The notes below the pieces were generated by a model. The model did no database searches. It saw only the letters and a list, made by a program, of their open reading frames with translations, and was not told where the DNA came from. Shown here in pieces: positions 1 to 5,030 of a stretch of DNA of 6,725 bases. How positions within the stretch are numbered: the first letter of the stretch is position 1; every line of letters begins with the position of its first letter. This DNA is from an uncultured Myxococcales bacterium (GTDB lineage Bacteria > Myxococcota_A > Polyangia > Polyangiales > Polyangiaceae): positions 1 through 6,725 of the forward strand of contig CALKVG010000747.1 of NCBI GenBank assembly GCA_937998045.1, read 5' to 3'. The position numbers and the translations under genes were made by a program.

Positions 1-68
1 CCGCCGTAGACGAGACCGTCCGCGGCAGCCCGCAGGGAGCCGCCGTAGACGAGACGGTCGGCGGCAGC
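1..68. repeat. 39-bp-period direct repeat (two partial copies) inside the serine hydrolase gene
   Basis: The segments 1-29 and 40-68 are near-identical: both begin CCGCCGTAGACGAGAC, end GCGGCAGC, and differ at only two positions (C/G at 17/56 and 21/60). The period is 39 bp, or 13 codons, so the repeat does not by itself shift the frame. It lies at the extreme left edge, so more copies may exist outside the window. In one minus-strand frame it encodes (D)(G/R)LVYGGSLRAAA-like units; in the frame continuous with the annotated start it encodes TVSSTAAPCGLPR-like units. Confidence 0.85.
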
Positions 69-397
69 GGCGGCTGGCTCGCGAGCGGAGCGTAGAGCGG
101 CCGGTGCGCTTCCAGGCCTGCGCGGTGCGCGAGGAGGAGCTCGAGCGGAGTCCCCTCGGTCGCCGTCCCGCGCGCCTCCGGCAAGAGGGCACCGAGCGGA
201 GTCGCGCGATCGATGCCGGCACGCGCGATCGCCAGCGCCGTCATCGGCTTGGTCACGCTCGCGAGATCGAAGAGCACTTCCCTCGCGCCCCCCACCTCCG
301 TCACGAGCTGGGTCCCCTGCCTGGCTCCCGCGCCTGCGGCGGCGAGGGGACTGACCCCAGAAGTGGTGACTCGGCGCGCGATTTCGTCGGCATTCAT
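1..397 (-). CDS. Serine hydrolase / class C beta-lactamase-like protein, N-terminal part (runs off left edge)
   Basis: Minus-strand reading frame starting at ATG 397 and open to the window edge (132 residues visible). Residues 43-52 read FDLASVTKPM; Ser47-Val-Thr-Lys50 is the SxxK catalytic motif of the serine beta-lactamase/penicillin-binding-protein fold, and the surrounding FDLASVTKP context is typical of the esterase/beta-lactamase family (Pfam Beta-lactamase). The following LLLAHRAGLEAHRPLYAPL stretch (about residues 87-105) matches the usual 'LLtHraGL' segment of that family. No signal peptide is visible, so this part suggests a cytoplasmic protein. GAGGG (407-411 on the plus strand as CCCTC) lies 9 nt upstream of the ATG and supports this start. 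The YxN and HxG motifs would lie outside the window, so substrate and activity are unknown. Beyond about residue 106 the frame turns Pro/Ser/Thr-rich (PPLPPTVSSTA) within a 39-bp-period repeat. Another minus frame (first codon bases at 59, 56 and so on) reads a more protein-like ADRLVYGGSLRAAADG, so a frameshift is possible. The gene is divergent from pilC. Confidence 0.8.
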   Translation of the reverse strand, partial: MNADEIARRVTTSGVSPLAAAGAGARQGTQLVTEVGGAREVLFDLASVTKPMTALAIARAGIDRATPLGALLPEARGTATEGTPLELLLAHRAGLEAHRPLYAPLASQPPLPPTVSSTAAPCGLPRTVSSTA

Positions 398-402
398 AGA
401 CT

Positions 403-432
403 TTGACCCTCGGCTCGCACGACTTGTACACT
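403..432 (+). promoter_or_regulatory. Candidate sigma70-type promoter for pilC
   Basis: TTGACC (403-408; five of six to TTGACA) is separated by 18 bp from TACACT (427-432; four of six to TATAAT). It sits in the only AT-richer patch of the divergent spacer, and would place a transcript start near 439 and leave a leader of about 20 nt before the pilC ATG. The -35 element overlaps the ribosome-binding sequence of the divergent hydrolase gene. This is based on consensus matching only. No clear promoter for the minus-strand gene was found; it would have to lie at or inside the pilC 5' end. Confidence 0.4.
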
Positions 433-448
433 TTTTAGTCGAGGGTCC

Positions 449-452
449 AGGA
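449..452 (+). promoter_or_regulatory. Ribosome-binding site deciding the pilC start
   Basis: AGGA at 449-452 lies 6 nt before ATG 459. It supports this ATG over the in-frame upstream codons as far back as 213. Those lie in the promoter region and the divergent hydrolase gene, and would add about 82 residues not expected in PilC. Confidence 0.6.
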
Positions 453-458
453 TCGAGG

Positions 459-1670
459 ATGGCCGAATTCGTTTGGGAGGCACGAGCTCGGACGGGTGAG
501 CTCCGCAAGGGCTCGATGGAGGCCGAGTCGGAAGACGCGGTCAACCAGCGGCTCCGCGCGCAGCAGCTTCAGCCCACGCGGGTCAAGAAGAAGGCGAAGG
601 CGCTCTCCATCCAGTTGGGCACCGGAGTCGGTCACAAGGATCTCGTCACGTTCACGCGCCTCTTCGCGACGATGATCGACGCCGGCCTGCCCATCGTGCA
701 GTGCCTGGACATCCTCCAGGGCCAGACCGACAACAAGTACTTCGGGAACATCCTGCGGGACGTGAAGAGCAGCGTCGAGCAGGGCGCGACCTTCAGCGAC
801 TCCCTCCGCCGCCACCCGAAGGTCTTCGATCACCTGTACGTGAACCTCGTCCAAGCGGGCGAGGTGGGCGGCATCCTCGATACGATCCTCAACCGCCTCG
901 CCGTCTACATCGAGAAGGCGATGAAGCTGCGCCGGCAGGTGCGCGGCGCGATGGTCTACCCGAGCATCGTCATCGTCGTCTTCATCGGCGTCCTCTCGAT
1001 CCTGCTCGGGTTCGTCATTCCCGGCTTCCAGACGATGTTCAAGGACTTTGGCTCGAAGGACGAGCTCCCGGCGCTCACGCGGGGAGTCATGGCGGTCTCG
1101 ACCTTCTTCGTCAGCAACATCGGGTGGATGTTCCTCGGGTTCACGTCCTTCATCTTCGGCCTCGGATACACGGTGCGCACGCCCCGAGGGAAGAAGGTGT
1201 TTCACCGGCTCCTCCTGCAGATGCCGGTCGTCGGGCCGGTGCTGCGGAAGATCGCGGTCGCGCGCTTCACGCGCACGCTCGGGACGCTGCTCTCCTCGGG
1301 CGTCCCCATCCTCGACGCGCTCGAGATCGTCGCGAAGACGGCGGGCAACGTGATCGTCGAGGAGGCCATCATGTACTCGCGCGCGCGGATCAGCGAGGGC
1401 AAGAACATGGCCCAGCCGCTGATGGAGACCAATGTCTTCCCGTCGATGGTCGTGCAGATGGTCGGCGTCGGCGAGCAGACGGGCGCGCTCGATCAGATGC
1501 TCAACAAGATCGCCGACTTCTACGAGGAGGAAGTCGACATCGCCGTCGCCGCGCTCACGAGCCTCATCGAGCCGGCGTTGATGGTCGGCATCGGCGGCAC
1601 GGTCGGCGTCGTGCTCATCGCGATGTATCTGCCGATCTTCAGCCTCGCGGGCAAGATCAAGGCAGAGTAG
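459..1670 (+). CDS. pilC: Type IV pilus inner-membrane platform protein PilC (T2SS F family)
   Basis: A 403-residue protein of the GspF/PilC family. PilC is the polytopic platform in the inner membrane on which the PilB and PilT ATPases act to assemble and retract the pilus. The N-terminus MAEFVWEARARTGELRKG is the typical PilC opening (family form 'FxWeGrtrsGe.kkGe'), which fixes the start at 459. Two T2SF repeats are visible, at about residues 61-188 and 264-386, each with the usual pattern (FARLF/ARFTRTLGTLLSSGVPILDAL; second-repeat VGVGEQTGALDQML). Predicted membrane segments are about 168-190, 210-237 and 371-394. Length is normal for the family (about 400). pilS starts 14 bp downstream, so the two are very likely co-transcribed. 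The ATPase genes pilB and pilT that usually precede pilC are absent: the gene upstream is a divergent hydrolase, so pilC here has its own promoter region. A general secretion GspF is less likely because of the pilS neighbour and the N-terminus. Confidence 0.95.
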   Translation: MAEFVWEARARTGELRKGSMEAESEDAVNQRLRAQQLQPTRVKKKAKALSIQLGTGVGHKDLVTFTRLFATMIDAGLPIVQCLDILQGQTDNKYFGNILRDVKSSVEQGATFSDSLRRHPKVFDHLYVNLVQAGEVGGILDTILNRLAVYIEKAMKLRRQVRGAMVYPSIVIVVFIGVLSILLGFVIPGFQTMFKDFGSKDELPALTRGVMAVSTFFVSNIGWMFLGFTSFIFGLGYTVRTPRGKKVFHRLLLQMPVVGPVLRKIAVARFTRTLGTLLSSGVPILDALEIVAKTAGNVIVEEAIMYSRARISEGKNMAQPLMETNVFPSMVVQMVGVGEQTGALDQMLNKIADFYEEEVDIAVAALTSLIEPALMVGIGGTVGVVLIAMYLPIFSLAGKIKAE

Positions 1671-1684
1671 CTCCAGGCTCGCGG

Positions 1685-3073
1685 ATGGAGCTCGGGATTC
1701 GCTCCGCCCTGCCCGCTGCCGGGAGTGCCCCGGGCGGCGCTCGCGGGACCGATCACTCGCTGGCGGGGCGCCTCGCGTGGATCACCGGCCTGCGCCTCGC
1801 GTTCCTCCTCTTGCTCCTCGGCGCGACGGCGACGCTCTATTTGAACGGCGAGCTCGCCCGGTACCCGTTCAGCCTGCGCATCGTCTTTCTGACCATCGGC
1901 TGCGGCTTCGCGCTCGCCGCGATCTACGCCGCGCTCCTGCGCTCGGCGACTCGGTTTTCGCAGCTCGCCTGGGCGCAGATCGTCCTCGACCAGATCACCT
2001 GGACGGCCATCGTCTACGTGTCCGGCGGCATCTCGAGCGGCGCCACGTCGTTTTACGCGCTCACGTGCCTCGTCGGCGCCATCCTCGTCGGCAGGCGCGG
2101 CGCCTCGCTGGCCGCGATCCTCGGGATCGGCATCTACGCGACGCTCTGCGCCGGCTTCCATTTCGGCTGGATCCAGCCGCCGCCGGATCAACCGGCCTCG
2201 GGCTACCCGGTGGGCACGCGCGAGCTCGTCTACCCGCTCCTCCTGAACACCCTGGGCGTCACCGTGGTGGGCATTCTGGCGGGTTATCTCGCCGAACGCC
2301 TCCGCCTCACCGGCGGCGAACTTCAGGTGGCCACCCGCCGGGCTCACGAGGCCGAGCGCCTGGCGATGCTCGGACGCATCGCCGCCGGCCTTGCCCACGA
2401 GATCCGCAACCCGCTCGGCTCGATCTCGGGGTCTATCGAGATGCTGCGCGAGTCGCCGGCGCTTTCGGACGAGGACCGAAGCCTGTGCGAGATCATCGAG
2501 CGCGAAGCGCGAAGGCTGAACGACCTGGTCGGCGACATGGTCGACCTGTCGCGCCCGAGGCCGCCGAGCCCGGAGGCCACCGACGTCGCCGCCCTCGCCC
2601 GCGACGTCGTCGCCCTCGCGTCCAACGCCGCCCGCGGCTCCGACGTGCACGTGCGATACGAAGGACCGGAGGGCGCGGCGAACGCGCGCTGCGACGGAGC
2701 GCAGATGCGGCAGGTGCTCTGGAACCTCGTACGAAACGCCATCCAGGCGAGCTCGGCGCGGTCGACCGTGACCGTGCGCGTCGAGATGCGTGAACGGGAG
2801 GTCATGCTGGCGGTCGACGACCAGGGCGCCGGCATCCCGGCCGACGCGAGCGCGCGCATTTTCGACGACTTCTTCACGACACGCACCCACGGCGCGGGCA
2901 TCGGGCTCGCGGTCGTGCGCCGAATCGTCGAGGACCACGGCGCGATGGGGGCGCACCTCGAGCTGGAGCGGGCGACCGACGGGGGCGCGAGTTTCCGCGT
3001 CTTTCTCAGTCGAGACGTCTCGGGGCTGCGGCGCAGCACCCGACCCGCGCCGACGCCGAGGGAGACGAAATAG
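1685..3073 (+). CDS. pilS: PilS-type membrane sensor histidine kinase
   Basis: A 462-residue kinase. The first about 205 residues contain about six hydrophobic segments (approximately 33-53, 65-85, 97-113, 121-137, 139-158, 182-203), the PilS-type sensor that in known systems senses pilin in the membrane. A linker follows, then HisKA with the H-box around His238 (LAHEIRNPLGSISGSIEML) and a HATPase_c domain with the N-box (WNLVRNAIQAS, Asn347 and Asn351), G1 box (DDQGAGI, Asp379), an FFTTRT segment and the G2 box (GAGIGLAVV). The segment after G2 reads EDHGAMGAHLELE where many kinases have HGG, a minor variation. The start ATG 1685 is the first in-frame ATG after pilC and gives a normal-length product, but its ribosome-binding site is weak, so translation may be coupled to pilC 14 bp upstream. 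In the classical system PilS phosphorylates PilR, a sigma54-dependent activator of pilA. No pilR is present here. The PilS assignment rests on the six-helix sensor, the H-box style and the pilC neighbour. Confidence 0.85.
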   Translation: MELGIRSALPAAGSAPGGARGTDHSLAGRLAWITGLRLAFLLLLLGATATLYLNGELARYPFSLRIVFLTIGCGFALAAIYAALLRSATRFSQLAWAQIVLDQITWTAIVYVSGGISSGATSFYALTCLVGAILVGRRGASLAAILGIGIYATLCAGFHFGWIQPPPDQPASGYPVGTRELVYPLLLNTLGVTVVGILAGYLAERLRLTGGELQVATRRAHEAERLAMLGRIAAGLAHEIRNPLGSISGSIEMLRESPALSDEDRSLCEIIEREARRLNDLVGDMVDLSRPRPPSPEATDVAALARDVVALASNAARGSDVHVRYEGPEGAANARCDGAQMRQVLWNLVRNAIQASSARSTVTVRVEMREREVMLAVDDQGAGIPADASARIFDDFFTTRTHGAGIGLAVVRRIVEDHGAMGAHLELERATDGGASFRVFLSRDVSGLRRSTRPAPTPRETK

Positions 3074-3218
3074 CCAGGAAAACCGCCGGAGAATGAATCC
3101 CGGAGCCGCGGGTACCGTCGAACCTAGCGTCGGAAGCGCACTGCGCGCCCGCCCCTTGCATGCGAAACCTTGCACGGCCCTTCATTACGAGGCAGTAACG
3201 CCTCCAGGTCCCCCCCGA
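3074..3218. other. Intergenic spacer pilS-mlaC
   Basis: A 145-bp spacer without a supported gene. A 7-bp direct repeat CCTTGCA occurs at 3154-3160 and 3168-3174, exactly 14 bp apart. TTGCAC (3170-3175) could be a -35 element, but nothing at the right distance is a convincing -10. No hairpin followed by a T-run was seen after pilS, so read-through from pilCS into mlaC is possible. An ATG at 3160 is out of frame with mlaC. Confidence 0.5.
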
Positions 3219-3851
3219 ATGCGCCTCCGAATCCTCCTCGCTTCCTCCGCCGCGCTCGCCGCCCTCGCGCTCAGCGGGCCCGCCCATGCCGAAGACGCGC
3301 AGAGCTTCATCGAGCACGAGCACAACAAGCTCGGTCAACTCCTGCACCAGCCGGCGTCGCCCGCGCGCGAGCAGGAGGTCGATCAGGCGCTCGACGGCTT
3401 CGTGGATTACGACGAGCTCACGCGTCGCGCCTTCGGCGAACCCTGCCCCGCGGCCATTCCGAGCTGCGACGACCTCTGGGGGAGGTACGACGACCGGCAG
3501 AAGGGCGAGCTCAGGGACCTTCTCTCGCAGCTCGTGCGCAAGAGTTACAGGAAGAACCTGCTGAAGACGCTCGACTACGACGTGAGCTACCGCGGCGCGC
3601 GCGAAGCGGCCGGCGATACGCGCGTCCTCACCGAGGCCAAGAGCAAGCTGAAGCCGCGCGAGCCGGCGGTGCGCGTCGACTACGTCGTCAAGCAGACCGA
3701 GCACGGGTACCGCGTCGTCGACATCATCACCGAGGGCTCCAGTCTCACGAAGAACTACTACGAGCAGTTCCGCAAGAAGATGGAGAACCCCAACGAGGGG
3801 TACCCGAACATCGTGCAGAAGCTGCGGGACAAGATCGCGAAGAAGGACTGA
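3219..3851 (+). CDS. mlaC: MlaC/Ttg2D-like periplasmic phospholipid-binding protein
   Basis: A 210-residue protein with a signal peptide: MRLRILL, a hydrophobic Ala/Leu core, then GPAHA and probable cleavage after Ala24. The mature part fits the MlaC/Ttg2D family (Pfam MlaC, 'Tol_Tol_Ttg2'): a helical start with FVDYDELTRRAFGE (about 61-74), then LRDLLSQLVRKSYRKNL, then a beta-rich half with VRVDYVVKQ and YRVVDIITEGSSLTKNYYEQF. The last corresponds to the conserved 'yrVyDv.vdGvSlv.nYr.qF' block. MlaC carries phospholipids through the periplasm between an outer-membrane complex and the MlaFEDB ABC transporter. An insertion after the first block carries Cys76 and Cys83, which could form a disulfide in the periplasm. 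The start was chosen for the signal peptide; the frame is open upstream but that part is antisense or shadow sequence. No mlaFEDB genes are visible here. The gene lies on the pilCS strand and is followed by the 42-bp repeat array. Confidence 0.87.
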   Translation: MRLRILLASSAALAALALSGPAHAEDAQSFIEHEHNKLGQLLHQPASPAREQEVDQALDGFVDYDELTRRAFGEPCPAAIPSCDDLWGRYDDRQKGELRDLLSQLVRKSYRKNLLKTLDYDVSYRGAREAAGDTRVLTEAKSKLKPREPAVRVDYVVKQTEHGYRVVDIITEGSSLTKNYYEQFRKKMENPNEGYPNIVQKLRDKIAKKD

Positions 3852-3881
3852 GGGGCGTCGCCTTGCTTCCCGTCCGGCGCG

Positions 3882-4290
3882 CTCCCTTCGCGAAGCGAGC
3901 CGCTCTTCCCTTTCTCTGCGAACCTCCCTTCGCGAAGGCAGCCGCTCTTCCACCTCTCCACGAGCCTCCGTTCGCGAAGGCAGCCGCTCTTCCCGCTCTC
4001 CACGACCCCCCACTCGCGAAGGCAGCCGCTCTTCCCGCTCTCCACGAACCTCCCTTCGCGAAGGGAGCCGCTCTTCCACCTCTCCACGAGCCTCCCTTCG
4101 CGAAGGGAGCCGCTCTTCCCGCTCTCCACGACCCCCCACTCGCGAAGGGAGCCGCTCTTTCCTCTCTCCACGACCCCCCACTCGCGAAGGCAGCCGCTCT
4201 TCCCGCTCTCCACGAACCTCCCTTCGCGAAGGGAGCCGCTTTTCCCGCGCTCCACGACCCCTCACTCGCGAAGGCAGCCGCTTTTCGGTT
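3882..4290. repeat. Tandem array of ten 42-bp units with a palindromic core
   Basis: The core CTTCGCGAAG or a one- to two-base variant recurs at 3886, 3928, 3970, 4012, 4054, 4096, 4138, 4180, 4222 and 4264, always exactly 42 bp apart with no insertion or deletion. Units begin at 3882 and every 42 bp after it; the tenth decays after about 4286. Two classes are visible. Class A (units 1, 2, 3, 5, 6, 9) has CTCCCTTCGCGAAGGGAG or near variants; units 5, 6 and 9 carry this 18-bp palindrome perfectly, at 4050-4067, 4092-4109 and 4218-4235. Class B (units 4, 7, 8, 10) has CCCCACTCGCGAAGG at its start, or a close variant in unit 10. The second half of the unit is close to GCCGCTCTTCCCGCTCTCCACGA minus its last bases. 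Units 4 and 8 are identical. The array fills most of the 501-bp gap (3852-4352) between convergent genes. As RNA a core can fold into a 7-bp stem with a CGCG loop, but no U-tract follows, so it is not a classical terminator. Confidence 0.97.
3996..4240 (+). repeat. 77-bp exact duplication inside the 42-bp array
   Basis: 3996-4072 and 4164-4240 are identical over 77 bp at an offset of 168 bp (four units): the end of one unit, a whole class B unit and the first 23 bp of a class A unit. This indicates block duplication or gene conversion within the array, not independent conservation of each unit. Confidence 0.8.
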
Positions 4291-4308
4291 CGTCCCCGCG
4301 GCCCTCCT

Positions 4309-4341
4309 CGCCGACAAAGCCCGGCGGCATCCGAGTCGGCG
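4309..4341 (-). terminator. Weak hairpin downstream of the FN3-like gene
   Basis: CGCCGAC (4309-4315) and GTCGGCG (4335-4341) form a perfect 7-bp inverted repeat with a 19-nt loop, just after the stop of the leftward gene. There is no T-run on either strand, so it is not a convincing intrinsic terminator; it may help Rho-type termination or be chance in GC-rich DNA. Confidence 0.2.
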
Positions 4342-4352
4342 CGCGATTTCCT

Positions 4353-4973
4353 TTACTTCACGAGCACTTCGATCGGATCGCTCCGGTCGCTCAAGCCGTC
4401 CTTCGTCAGGACTTGAACGCGGAAAGTCACGTACTGCCCGACCGGCAGACCGTCGATCGTGGCGTTCGCCTGCAACGTCCTGGCGCGAACCACCCACGTC
4501 TTGCCGCCGTCCGAGCTCGATTCCCACAGGTAGCTGGCTCGCTTGGCAGGCGCCTTCACCTCGACCACCACCTGGCCGGACTTCGGGCCTGTCTTCGCGG
4601 TGAAGGCTGCCTTCCGCCGCGTCGACGGAAGACGGACGCGCAATCCGGCGCCGGTGATGTTGCTCGCCGCGGCCTCGGGGTCGGCGTCCGCCCGCTGCTG
4701 CACGTACTGCTGGTATCCGTTCATCGCCTCGCGCACGCGCTGGAGGGCTTCGTCGCGCGCAGTCGCGGTGCCGCGGGTGCGCGTGAGGACGTCGCTTTGC
4801 TTCTGAGCGAGCTGTTCGACCGCCGCCCGTAGCGCCGCGACGAGGGGCCTCGCGCCGGGGAGCGACGAATTGTTCGTTGCGGCGGCGATGACGCCCCGCA
4901 CCGCCGCGATGTAGTCCGGCACCTTCGTGGGCATCTTCAGCGAAACGAACGTGCGGTTCTGGCGGCGGGTCAT
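4353..4973 (-). CDS. Small cytoplasmic protein with helical N-terminal half and FN3-like C-terminal domain
   Basis: A 206-residue protein from ATG 4973 to TAA 4353. Residues about 38-110 look helical and carry repeated Ala/Gln/Arg patterns (LVAALRAAVEQLAQKQSDVL, then AMNGYQQYVQQRADADPEAA). SNITGAGLRVR (about 104-114) links to an FN3-like beta domain at about 125-206, with KRASYLWESSSDGGKTW, then LPVGQYVTFRVQVLTKDGLSD and a final SDPIEVLVK strand. This resembles a widespread family of about 200-residue hypothetical proteins annotated as 'fibronectin type III domain-containing', which share the helical start, the 'A..I..AGm.v' linker and the single FN3 domain; their function is unknown to me. 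No signal peptide or membrane segment is seen. ATG 4973 has GGGA 8 nt upstream. An in-frame GTG at 5030 overlaps the upstream kinase stop as GTGA and would add 19 residues; ATG 4934 is a third option. The gene is probably co-transcribed with the kinase. Confidence 0.75.
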   Translation of the reverse strand: MTRRQNRTFVSLKMPTKVPDYIAAVRGVIAAATNNSSLPGARPLVAALRAAVEQLAQKQSDVLTRTRGTATARDEALQRVREAMNGYQQYVQQRADADPEAAASNITGAGLRVRLPSTRRKAAFTAKTGPKSGQVVVEVKAPAKRASYLWESSSDGGKTWVVRARTLQANATIDGLPVGQYVTFRVQVLTKDGLSDRSDPIEVLVK

Positions 4974-4997
4974 CGTCGGTGTCCCATCGTGCACCCG

Positions 4998-5003
4998 AGC
5001 ATA
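4998..5003 (-). promoter_or_regulatory. Possible -10 element before the FN3-like gene
   Basis: On the minus strand the six bases read TATGCT (four of six to TATAAT), about 25 nt before ATG 4973. No good -35 lies 16-18 bp upstream, so this is weak. If real, it would give the gene its own short-leader transcript starting near 4992 and favour ATG 4973 over GTG 5030. Confidence 0.2.
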
Positions 5004-5026
5004 GGACGTTTTGGCCGTCCGGATAT

Positions 5027-5030
5027 TCAC
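5027..5030 (-). other. GTGA stop/start overlap between kinase and FN3-like gene
   Basis: The kinase ends in TGA (5029-5027), and GTG (5030-5028) overlaps it to form GTGA on the minus strand, in frame with the FN3-like gene. Such 4-base overlaps often couple translation. A GGGAG lies 12 nt upstream of this GTG, a rather long spacing. Whether this GTG or ATG 4973 is used cannot be settled from the sequence. Confidence 0.4.

Noticed and set aside
213..458. N-terminal extension of pilC to 213
   Set aside because: It overlaps the divergent hydrolase gene and its ribosome-binding site, and the PilC family N-terminus begins exactly at ATG 459 behind AGGA.
701..1684. Long fusion of pilS with an upstream Arg/Pro-rich region
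   Set aside because: This part is the pilC gene read in another frame; pilS family sequence and a normal length begin at ATG 1685.
1520..3175. 551-residue minus-strand ORF opposite pilS
   Set aside because: The composition is Arg/Asp/Ala-rich, as in antisense shadows of GC-rich genes, with no domain pattern; the plus strand has a clear kinase.
3170..3198. Promoter for mlaC (TTGCAC with CAGTAA)
   Set aside because: The -10 match is too poor to call; recorded only as part of the spacer description.
3006..4265. 419-residue minus-strand ORF through mlaC and the array
   Set aside because: It is antisense to mlaC and held open by the repeat whose period is a multiple of three; only repeat-derived REERLPSR units are seen.
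3882..4290. CRISPR array
   Set aside because: The 42-bp units are contiguous and similar along their whole length; there are no unique spacers and no cas genes.
3852..4352. Rho-independent terminator in the palindromic units
   Set aside because: The stems are short (7 bp) and none is followed by a run of T on either strand.
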